Assembly (NCBI GenBank): GCA_017979445.1
Contig: CM030717.1
Span: forward strand, 21,501,288 to 21,565,287
Direction: 5' to 3'
Source of the DNA: Akebia trifoliata
Lineage: Eukaryota; Streptophyta; Magnoliopsida; Ranunculales; Lardizabalaceae
Length of the DNA: 64,000 bases
Below are positions 46,164 to 55,540 of this stretch, piece after piece. Numbering within the stretch: the first letter of the stretch is position 1; every line of letters starts with the position of its first letter. The position numbers were made by a program, and so were the translations under genes. The notes beneath the pieces are model-generated. The model did no database searches. It was given only the letters and a program-made list of their open reading frames with translations, and was not told the origin of the DNA.

Positions 46164-46529
46164 AAGTATTTTGAAAAAATAATTTTTGAGATAAATCGAG
46201 TTGGAATAACTCATGTTTTTGGTAGCCTCCAATTCAGTTCTCTGAGATCACCACCGGCCAGGCAAATCTCCAAGGAAGAGGCGGCGCACAATGACACTCT
46301 TAAATCACCTTATTCCCTGAATAGATGTAGTCTATCCCACTCATATCAACAGGGTAAGATCTTTCTAGGCACCGACTTTGATCAAGGACTGCAATCGGTG
46401 CTTCTTGAAATCTTATTTTTTTATTTTTTTATTTTATTATTATTATTTTTTCTTTTTTGAGAAAGTTGAATGCATTTGAGTTGATTGATTGGTTGTTATC
46501 TATGTTAGATTATGAACTTGCTTAGAAAT

Positions 46530-47292
46530 TGGATCTGCGGCTTGTAGTGGATCTAGGTCTTAGACCCAGTCGAAACGGATCTGGGTCACGGACCCAGTTG
46601 AAAAGGATTTGGATCCGGGTCGTGGACTTAGTTGGTATGGATATGGATCTGGATCGAGGACCCAGTTTGGAATGGATCTGGGTCGTGAACCCAGTTGAAA
46701 ATGGATTTGGGTCGTGGACCCGGTTGAATTGGATTTGGGTCATGAAACCAATTGGATTGGATCTGGGTTTTCAATCCAGTTGAACATGGATCTGGGTCGT
46801 GGACCCAGTTGGATTGGATCTGGGTAGTGAACCCAGTTGAAAATGGGTCTGGGTTGCGGACCCAGTTGGATTGGATCTGGGTCGTGGACCCAGTTGGATT
46901 GGATTTGGGTCGTAAACCCAGTTGAAAATGGGTCTAGGTCGTGAATCTAGTTGAAAATGGGTCTAGCTCGTAGACCCAGTTGGATTGGATCAGGGTAGTG
47001 AACCCAGTTGAAAATGGGTCTGGGTCGTGGACCCAATTGGATTGGATCTGGGTCGTGAACCCAGTAGAAATGGATCTAGGTCGTGAACCAAGTAGAAATG
47101 GATCTGGGTCGTGGACCCAATTGTAAATGGATCTGGGTCGTAAACCCAGTTGTAACGGATCTGGGTCGTGGGCCAGTTGGAATAGATCCGGGTCGTGGAC
47201 CCAACTGAAATGGGTTTGGATCTGGGTTGTGAACCCAGTCGAAGGGATCTGGGTCGTGGACCTAGTTGAAAATTGATCTGGGTCGTGGACCC
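46530..47292 (-). repeat. Leader array II of element 2: hairpin repeat
   Basis: About two dozen units of 28-32 bp, typically 'ggatctgggtcgtggacccagttgaaaat'-like. Each contains CTGGGTC-GTG-GACCCAG, a 7-bp perfect inverted repeat with a 3-base loop, or a near version with G-to-A changes (gaaccca, ggacttag). ORFs crossing it (46529-47410) are artefacts. Confidence 0.9.
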
Positions 47293-47648
47293 ATTTTTTA
47301 TTTTGGTGGTGGACAATAATGGGATTGATTGTAGGCGAGATTGATAATGTACCACGTGAAGTGGGGTCAACTTTGATCGATAGAATGCACGCGTTTTTCG
47401 TTTTGATCAAACAAAGAAGGGCAACGATGAGTAGGCCCTAAGTTTTTTTTTAAAAATGATCTATTTAAGCATTTTCAAGCCTTCAACATCAAAAGAAAAA
47501 TAAACCTGAGAACAAAAGTTGTCAAGTCTAATGTCGGGAACAAAATGAACAAAATTTTTTTTTTTTTTTTAATCCATGTCTCCAACACGGATGGGCATAA
47601 AATACGCCAAACCGTGCCTGAGATACGGACTAGTACGAATTTTTGGCT

Positions 47649-47649
<1 letters not shown>

Positions 47650-47727
<78 letters not shown>
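47650..47727. repeat. (TA)n microsatellite
   Basis: Uninterrupted alternating TA of about 78 bases within the element 2 leader. The YIYIYI ORFs on both strands are artefacts. Confidence 0.95.
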
Positions 47728-47730
<3 letters not shown>

Positions 47731-48487
47731 AAGTTTGTTAGTCCAAAATGAGGCACATTGCCTCTGGTTTTTGGCTTGGGCCACAAAAAAAGTTACATTT
47801 TTTCATTTTTTTTCATTTTTTTTCATTTTTTCATTTTTTTGTATTTTTTGATGATATGCATGATAAAATAAAATAAAACTGGTTTTTCCCCTCTTACCAA
47901 GGGAATAAGTAAAGAAAATACATACCCCTAAGCTTATACAACTTGCCATTGTGGCTTACAACTTGGGCTTCGAGGCCCGACAACAACTTGTACAATTACA
48001 ACCTTGCTTGGGGGTTGATGTAACATTGGAAACTCGTGTCCTAGCATTATCTAGTCAAGCACATGCATGCGGCTTGATAGGTGGCTTCACGGCTACCCGA
48101 TCTTCAAACCTCGATGCATACCGAAGTACACATGTCGTTGGTTGGTGATCAGGTTTGATGTGTTCATTCTCGATACTTGAAATAACGATCTCAAGCCGTG
48201 GAACTACTAAGCATCGGGGCTAAGTATATTGAGGGTGGGGTGGCTTGGAAGTGGGGCTATGCTCGCAAGTGCACACTTGCATTTTCATTCATTATTTTTC
48301 ATCGACCCCCTTACAAATATGTAATAAAAGAAACAAAAGTAAATAAATATTACAATTTTGATCAAGCAAAAAAAAAAATGAAAACTAACACATAGGAAAC
48401 AAACAAACAATGTTACTAAATAATAATAATAAAAAAATCTATTTTTTTTTCCAAAACAACCGAGTTGTCACGAGGGATGAACTATGG

Positions 48488-48505
48488 TCCCCAGTGGAGT
48501 CGTCA
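48488..48505 (-). promoter_or_regulatory. Primer-binding site of element 2 (tRNA-Arg type)
   Basis: The minus strand reads TGACGACTCCACTGGGGA two bases after the LTR end. The element 1 site (50965) reads TGGCGACTCCACTGGGGAC. The latter is complementary to the 3' end, including CCA, of a plant tRNA-Arg as I recall it (...CCCAGTGGAGTCGCCA). Element 2 has one mismatch (G to A). Confidence 0.75.
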
Positions 48506-48507
48506 GT

Positions 48508-50601
48508 TGTAGCTACGTGGTTTTCGTTATTACGACTGCCACATCTACTAAAGATTGGAGTCGCCACCATTCAAGTTGGAAGTGGTGTGAATGGTCACCC
48601 GATGGACATTTATCAAAAAATGGCATTTTTGACACTTTTAGTGACTAACGATGGATAAGGGTAATCAAACCTTGAGATTCGGGTAAGCGACTCGGTTGGA
48701 GAAAAGGGAAGGTGTTAGGCACCCTTTTCTCCCCTCCAAGTGGTGGTAACCTCAAAGAACTCGGTCATCTTGATTTTAAATAAAAATAAAAAATAAAATG
48801 CCACGAGTCGTGTATTTGTACCCTAGACAGGGATTCATTTTTAACTTGATCATAGGGTCATTTCATTGACCCTATGGAAATGACCCTTATGAACCTTTAG
48901 CCTTGGGGTCCACTCATTTAAAAAATGAAAGAGAAGGAGGGGATGTTAGAAGAGGGAGAATGAGAGGATCAAAAGAGAGAGAGAGGGGGGGGGGTGTGCT
49001 TCGAACCCATCTTGTATCTTTGATCTCCTTCTCTTCTTCTCCTTCTTCTTCTTCTTCTTCTTCTTCTTCTCTTGAGTCCTTAATGAAATATGAGAATGAA
49101 CCTTTTTTTTAGAAGATGATATGAGAGTAGTGGAGTAGAGGAAAGAGGAGTAGAGATTATATATTATTTTCAAGACTTGGTAACCATTTTTGGGAGGAGG
49201 GGAGGGGTATTTATCGGTGTTGGGAGAGTATTTGGGGGTATAATGGGGTGAGAGGTTGAAAAGATGGATAATGGCATAAGTTTTAAAAGTGGGGGGTATG
49301 AAATTAGGAGTTAGGAGAGGGGTAATTATGTAATGAAGGTAAATGGGTTGTGTTTTGATCCAAATGGTTTGAATTTTACCCAAACCATTTGGGTGGAGTG
49401 TTTAAGAGGGTGAGTTGATGGGTGTTTAAGAGGGTGGTTGATTGATTAAGTGGTGTTTGATTTAAGAGAATGGAGGGTGTAAGATGGTGGTTGGGAGGGT
49501 GATGGAGATGGTGACATGTGACATGATGTGTGGATGTTAGAGATTTAGATTTAATTGATGGGAGATGTTGAGTGTTTGATTTGAGAGGATGGATGTAGGT
49601 TTAGGTTGTAGAGATGGGTTTATAGGAAATGATGATGATAAATTAGGGAGATGTATGATGATGGTAGGTTAGGGGGAGGTGTGGGTTGATGTGTTTGATT
49701 TGAGAGAATAAGGATTAGGTAGTTATGAGGGTAGGTTAGGGGAGTATGGGTTGATGGTGTTTGATTTGAGAGAATAGAGGTTTATAAGGAGTAATGAGGG
49801 TAGGTTAGGGGAGGGTGTGGGTTGATATGATTTTTTAGAGAAAAAGTGATGTGGGTAGTTAATGTTTTAGAGAAAAGTGATGGGTGGTTGGTTTGATGAG
49901 GGAGGTGAGAGGGGATGATGACATGTTCACCTTTTGATGGTAAAAGAGTGATTGGTTGATGTGGGTTGTGGTTTATGGGTTAGGGTTGTGGGTTGGATAA
50001 TTGGATATAGATAGTATGATGTCTTGTGGGCTTTTAGTGTTGGACTTTGGGTTGTAGGTATTTTGGATTGGGTAGGGCTAGTTTTTGGATTGCATTTTGA
50101 GGATAGGTAGGTTTTAGGGTTTAGGTAACATGGGGTTAATTTTAGGTTAAGGTGTAAAGTGAGAAATTGGTTTAGGAGAGTAAGGGTTTATAGGCCTTGC
50201 ATGGGCTTAAGGTGCTTGGGAATTTCGAGATGGAGGGTGGATGATGGGTTGGCATCCCAAGTCTCACATTTTTTAATTTTTTAATTTTTTTGAGATTTTT
50301 GTAATAGTTGGTTCGGTTAAAAATGCCGCGTGTTGGCGAATCGGACTTTTTGGGCCTGTTGAAGGATTTCATCGATTGTTTTGGATGTAAGCGTGGAGTG
50401 GTGAAGGTTGAGTCATCATGGGATGGGTTTGATCCCTTTGGTGGCTCCCTTAGACCATTGGGTGGTCTTGGGGGCCTCGATTCGATCAAAATGTCACTTT
50501 TTAGTGATTTGGGCCTTTGAGGCCCGTTGGCCCATTTATTTGGAAAATCGATATTTTTGGGTCCTTTCGAGTGTGGGCCTGTTCAAATTGGGGTGTCTAC
50601 A
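48508..50601 (-). repeat. 5' LTR of element 2
   Basis: The minus strand begins TGTAGACACCCC at 50601 and ends CTACA at 48508. Aligns with 32774-34855. The copy of the ~75-bp repeats is at 49625-49850. Confidence 0.92.
49208..49215 (-). promoter_or_regulatory. Altered LTR TATA box (element 2, 5' LTR)
   Basis: The minus strand reads GATAAATA where the 3' LTR and siblings have TATAAATA. Confidence 0.5.
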
Positions 50602-50606
50602 GACAC
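50602..50606. repeat. Target-site duplication of element 2, right copy
   Basis: gacac, partner of gacat at 32769-32773. Confidence 0.75.
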
Positions 50607-50964
50607 CTATAAATAAATAAATAAATAAACAATAAATTAATAAAATAAATAGTAATATTATCGAAAAGTAAATTAACACACATCTAAAAAAAATCATAGT
50701 CCAACGGTCATTATCCCATCCTCAATACAACCATCACCTTGAAATCCCGCATTATTTAGGGTCATTCTGAATGGCCCTTGATTAAACCATAAATAGTATG
50801 TTGAATCAAGGTACTCCAAATAAAATTGAATGATTAATGATTGGACCAACAAGAATAATAGATATAAAAAAAACCGGTAAACAAACAATAAAAAAACTAA
50901 CTAAAAAAACTAGGTCATTGGCAATGTTCCCATACTTGGGGCTTTTCAAGTCTGATCCTCAAAC
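50607..50964 (-). mobile_element. Leader of element 1, part next to the primer site
   Basis: Continuation of 29446-32768 after the element 2 insertion. 'gggtcattctgaatggccc' at 50759 resembles 'gggttattttggatggccc' at 30889. No gene. Confidence 0.7.
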
Positions 50965-50983
50965 GTCCCCAGTGGAGTCGCCA
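50965..50983 (-). promoter_or_regulatory. Primer-binding site of element 1 (tRNA-Arg type)
   Basis: The minus strand reads TGGCGACTCCACTGGGGAC immediately after the 5' LTR, a perfect complement to the recalled 3' end of a plant tRNA-Arg. It confirms the minus orientation and that 50984-52574 is the 5' LTR. Confidence 0.85.
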
Positions 50984-52574
50984 CTAAAGCGCCCACGATC
51001 CGCGGGAAGCGCGGATCTGCTTTTGACCTTTGAGGTTTGAGAGTCGCCACCTAGTTATTACGGTCTAGGAACCGAATACTGACTCTAAAAAGGTAAATAC
51101 TACTAATCTACGAAATAAAAATACGGGTCCGGGGATCACGTTACGGGGTTGGAAGGTGTTAGGCACCAATCCCGCCCGGCAAAAGCTGGTCTCTACATAT
51201 TCTTAAATAGAACTACATTGCTAAAAAAACCTAATCAATAAAAAAATTTAAATCTTTACCTTTACGAAGACAACGGTCTTGTTCCCTCATATCTGGTAAA
51301 ATAGTTTTTCGTACAACACTCATCGGTTCGTTCTGTCACCGGATTCATTTCGGATCTCCAAAATAAAATATCTCCTTCTGAATTTTTCTAATTTTTTTAT
51401 GGGTTTCTGGGGTGTTTTGGAAGGGTTTCTAGGTATTTTTTGAGCTAAAGTTAGGGTGGATGTTAGGTAAGGAGTTGGGACTTCAAAATTAGGGTTTATG
51501 GGAGGTTAGGAGAACTTTTTGACATACTTTTTCTATGATTTATTTTTTCATACGAAAATAGGTTGTAGGGACTCCTATTTATAGATTTTTTAAGTGCTTA
51601 TTTTGATAGAGTTAGTGTTTAATTATAATTCTTTTAGAAAGAGTTATTGTTTAATTATAATTGTTTTAGGTAGAATTATATTTTAATTAGAATTATTTTA
51701 AATAGAGTTATTATTTAATTAGAATTATTTTAAATAGAGTTATTATTTAATTAGATTTTTATTAAGATTTTGACTTTTAGTCTCACTTGATTGAGTTTAA
51801 GATTTTGACTTTAGTTTTACTTGATTCACTTTAATATCTTGACTTTGGTCTTATTTGATTGACTTTAGTCTTACTTGATTGACTTTAATTTCTTGACTTT
51901 AGTCTTACTTACTTGACTTTAAGATTTTAATTAAGATTTCACTTTACATTAATTAATGTTTTAATTATTAATTTTAAAAATTTTAATTATTAAAATTATA
52001 AAATTACCATTTTGCCCTCGAAGAGAATTTTTGCATTTCAAGTCGATTTTTGGTGTTTCAGGATGTTTTGGAATCGATTTTTCATAAGGAATTTAATGGG
52101 AATATTGGTTTGTGTCATTTATGAAATTTTTTGTGCGAAATGATCGTGAACTTTATGAGGGGTATTTTAGTAATTTTATCAAATTCTGTGAAATGGTTTG
52201 TTGTTTAATCAGGCGAAATGGTTTATTTGATTTTGATTTGTTGTTTTATGTGTTTGAAAGGATTTTTCTGAGCGTAATGTAAGCTATAGGGATGTTTTGA
52301 GGTTAGGGGTATTTTGGTAATTTGGTCATTTTTTAGTGATTTTTATCGTAAAACTTCTTTTTGTCTGAAAAATGATGATTTCTACATTTTTGGAGTTATA
52401 TTTTCCTAGCGTAGCGTGGTTTCTACAGTTTTATTAGTTCGAGATACCTCATCCGGATTTCTGAAACACATCTAGTAACAAATAAAGCATTGGAATATCA
52501 TCCATCATTGGGAATCGTTACAATCGGGTTGACGAGTTGATTAATCAGGCGAATGCAAAAATGGGGTGTCTACA
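50984..52574 (-). repeat. 5' LTR of element 1
   Basis: The minus strand begins TGTAGACACCCC (52574) and ends at 50984, where the last two bases are changed (AG instead of CA). TATAAATA lies at 51576-51583 and the GACTTTAGTCTTACTTGATT cluster at 51765-51925. Aligns with 13589-15168. Confidence 0.88.
51576..51583 (-). promoter_or_regulatory. LTR TATA box (element 1, 5' LTR)
   Basis: TATAAATA followed by GGAG on the minus strand. Confidence 0.6.
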
Positions 52575-52579
52575 CAACC
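52575..52579. repeat. Target-site duplication of element 1, right copy
   Basis: caacc, identical to 13584-13588. Confidence 0.85.
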
Positions 52580-53606
52580 AAAAAAAGGCATAATAAGGAA
52601 ATTAGAGGACAAGAGTTACATTTTTTCACTCTTTGGTGCGAGCTCATCCTGAGAAAATTTCGAAGCTTTTTCTATTTTTCCATTACGAATCAGTTCTATC
52701 AACTTTTGCTGCTACAGATGGAAAAAAGCTAGGGATTTGTATCCAATATCTACATATAGATCCATCAGGCAAATGAATTCACGTCTCAAGAACAAGGATT
52801 TCACTCTCATGACCGAAGTAATCCTTAACATATAACAATAAGCCATAGAAGTTTCCCAAGTAGTAGTAGAAATGTATGTGTTTTTTTTTTTTATGATAAC
52901 TACCAGGTATAAATGGAAAGAAACATAGAGAGGACAAATATGTAGTTGCAACCGTATCATGAAATGCTTGTCAAAACTCAAAAATGATGTTCAATGAATA
53001 CTAATGTTAGATCAATTGTATATCAACCATATAAGAACTTCAATGAAAGTTGTAGATTTAAAAAAATAAAACGCAAGGATGAAAAAGGTCTACATGTCTA
53101 CTTGCTATTTTTTTTTCTATATTTCTTATTATGTATTTTGACTGGTCATTGGACTGTAAAGATGAGGACGACTACTAAATCCATAAATTGAAGGAAAAAT
53201 TATGATTAGATTAGAAAAGGTGCATGATCATATATATCCTCTTCACACTCTCCATCGCTCAAACAAACAAACAAACACAAAGACTGTAGTCTAGAGACAA
53301 GAACTTTTTATCTAATCAAATCTAATTTTTCCCAAAATGGGATTCAATGTAAATCCACTAAACACCAATGAAAATAGAGCATAAAAAATAAATACCAATA
53401 AAAAATGGATCACAAACCATGTACAAAAATATGGGATAGAATTCAATCAATGAGCAAATTCAACAAAACAAAATGAAAATGAATACTCTATAGATTAAAA
53501 CTAACCAAACAATTTGAACTGAAATGAAATAATCAGGACACTTCAAAGTAATCAAATTAGTTCAAGTAAGAAGCACAATATAGATCCTTTTTTCTCAAAT
53601 TATTTT
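52580..53606. other. Intergenic, no gene seen
   Basis: AT-rich sequence between element 1 and element 3. The small ORFs at 52712-52981 (minus) and 52994-53191 (plus) have no recognisable domain. Confidence 0.45.
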
Positions 53607-55540
53607 TGTAGATGCGTGATTTTCAATTTTAAAAGATAATTTCTACAAAGGATTGGAGTCGCCACCATTCATTTTTGTAATAGGGTGTGAATGATCATCC
53701 GATATATATTTTTTTAGAAAAATTATCGTTTTGACGTTTAGTGACTCTCGTATGGATAAAATAATAATACACCTAAGATCTAAGTAAGTGGCTCGATTAG
53801 AGATAGGGAAAGCTGTTAAGCACCCCTCTCTCTCCATCAAATGATGGTAATCTTAAAAGTAACTCGGTTATTTCAAAATAAAATAAAAAAGTTGCACAAT
53901 TTATAATTTGTACCTTAAGAAAGGATTTGTTATCGACTCGGACTATAGGAATCATCTCATCGAAGGAAATGACCTTTATAGAAATTTAGCCTTGAAACAA
54001 TATGTTTTTTAAGAGTGTTGGTTAATGGTTAGGGGTCCATTCTCATGGGTTGAGAATGACCTAAATATTGATTGCCTCAAAATTAGTTGAAGGATTAAAA
54101 CGATTTTGTTTTGAAAGGGGTTACAACACCTATACTTTCAGTCAAATCGAAGCCCGATCTACTAGAAATAGGGGAGGGGAACATTACATCTTAGAAATTT
54201 CTAAAATAAAATAAAAGAAGGAGAGGGGGATTTAGAAGAGGGTGATAGAGAAAGGAGAGAAGAGCCTTCCCTTTTCTTCTTCTTTTTCTTCTTCTTAGGT
54301 TCTTTCTATAATTGTGAGAGTAGATTTTTTAGAGTTAATGAAGTGAGGGGAGTAAATGAGAGTTATGAGAATTATTTTTCTTTTTTTCATTTTTAGACTT
54401 AGACTTGGTACCCATTTTGGAAGAGAAAGAGAATATTTATAGGTCTTGAGAATTTCTTTTGAGGGTATAATGGAGTGAAAAAATAAAAGAGTAGAGAATG
54501 GCATGGGTGTTAGAGGGTGCTGAGTGTGAAATTCAAAGTGGAGATGAGGGTATTTGTGGAATGGGGGTAAATAGATAGTTTTTTATCCAAATGAGTTGGA
54601 TCCTTCCCAACTCATTTGGGTAAAGTTTTTAGTGAGATGAAATGATGAGAGTTTGGTTAAAAGAATGGGATTGAGTATTTGTTGGGATGAGAAGGTATGG
54701 TGGTTGATTAAAAAAATGAGTTGTCAAAAGAGTTATGTGTTTAGGATTTTGGGAGGGTGAAGGAAATTGCGACAAGTATAAAAAGAGTATGGAGATGGAG
54801 TGTTTAGGTGAGTTGATTGGAAGGAAGGAATGTGGGGATGGCTTGTAAGAATGAGTTTGAGGAAAATGATGAGAAAATGTGTGGGTTGTGATGTAGATAG
54901 GTGATTTTGTTAGAGAAAAATAATGGGTTAGGTTTATGACATGGAATGTGGGGAATGGTATGAATGATGATTTTGTTGGAGAAAGGTGATGGGATAGCTT
55001 GGGTAGAATGACTTTTAGGAGGTGGTTTGTAGTTAAGACAAGTGTCCCATTTGATAATCAAATGTTGATTGAATAATGTGGATAATGGTTTGTGGATTAT
55101 AGATGTAGATTTGAATTGGTTTGAATTTTGGTGTTTGGGCTTAGGTTTTTTTAGGTTATTTTGGATTGGGTAGGATTTATTTTAGGATGGAATTTTGAGG
55201 GTAGGTGATTTTTAGGATTTGGGTAATATGGAATTAGGTTTAGTTTAAGTTGGATGAGGTGAGGAGTGATTTTTGAATAATTGAGGGTTTGTGGGCCTTA
55301 AACGGGCTTAGGATAATTTTAGATCTGGGAGGGGAGTGGTAAAAGTTAGGAAAGGTGTGGGTACGTCAAGTCTCATTCTAAGTTCATTAATCCTTTTAAG
55401 GGTCTTAGGAATCCTCGGATTGGTCAAAATGTCACGTTTCGACGAATTGGGTTTTTTAGGCCCGTTGATGAATTTTATTGAAAAAATAGATATTTTTAGA
55501 TCTTTTCGAGTGGGGACCTGTTCAAATTGGGGTGTCTACA
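53607..55540 (-). repeat. 3' LTR of element 3
   Basis: The minus strand starts TGTAGACACCCC at 55540 and ends at TGTAGATGCG (plus-strand 53607). TATAAATA is at 54434-54441. Clearly more diverged from the element 2 LTRs than those are from each other. Confidence 0.87.
54434..54441 (-). promoter_or_regulatory. LTR TATA box (element 3)
   Basis: TATAAATA on the minus strand at the conserved family 2 position. Confidence 0.55.

Larger units (their letters stand above)
45068..48487 (-). mobile_element. Leader region of element 2
   Basis: 3.4 kb between the gag start and the primer site. It contains two tandem arrays (45251-46163, 46530-47292), a block shared with the element 1 leader (46220-46410) and a (TA)n run (47650-47727). 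No ORF of known family occurs. Long 5' leaders are usual in this lineage. Confidence 0.7.
32774..50601 (-). mobile_element. Element 2: near-complete Tat-like Ty3/gypsy retrotransposon, family 2
   Basis: 17.8 kb between LTRs of 2082 bp (32774-34855, 3') and 2094 bp (48508-50601, 5'), with a 5-bp target duplication. Minus-strand order is 5' LTR, tRNA-Arg-type primer site, long leader with two tandem arrays, gag, protease, G-patch-like segment, RT, RNase H, second RNase H, integrase, 3' untranslated part with an antisense ORF, polypurine tract and 3' LTR. It is inserted in the leader of element 1. The two LTRs look very similar by eye, so this is one of the younger insertions, but the genes carry about eight visible lesions. 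Confidence 0.92.
13589..52574 (-). mobile_element. Element 1: Tat-like Ty3/gypsy retrotransposon, host of two nested elements
   Basis: LTRs of the same family in minus orientation lie at 13589-15168 (3' LTR) and 50984-52574 (5' LTR), each about 1.58-1.59 kb, with perfect caacc duplications outside. Its body is in three pieces: 15169-17734, 27128-32773 and 50607-50983. These hold, in minus-strand order, primer site, leader, gag, a deleted pol of which only the integrase end remains, 3' untranslated region with tandem array, and polypurine tract. Removing element A and element 2 with their target duplications leaves an element of about 11.7 kb. It lacks protease, RT and RNase H, so it is not autonomous. 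Confidence 0.88.

Noticed and set aside
45139..47410. ORFs with histidine/threonine-rich or Arg-Ser-Ile repeats on both strands
   Set aside because: They run through the two leader arrays of element 2 and change frame with the unit length; no conserved start or family.
47475..47786. YIYIYI-rich ORFs on both strands
   Set aside because: Translation of a (TA)n microsatellite.
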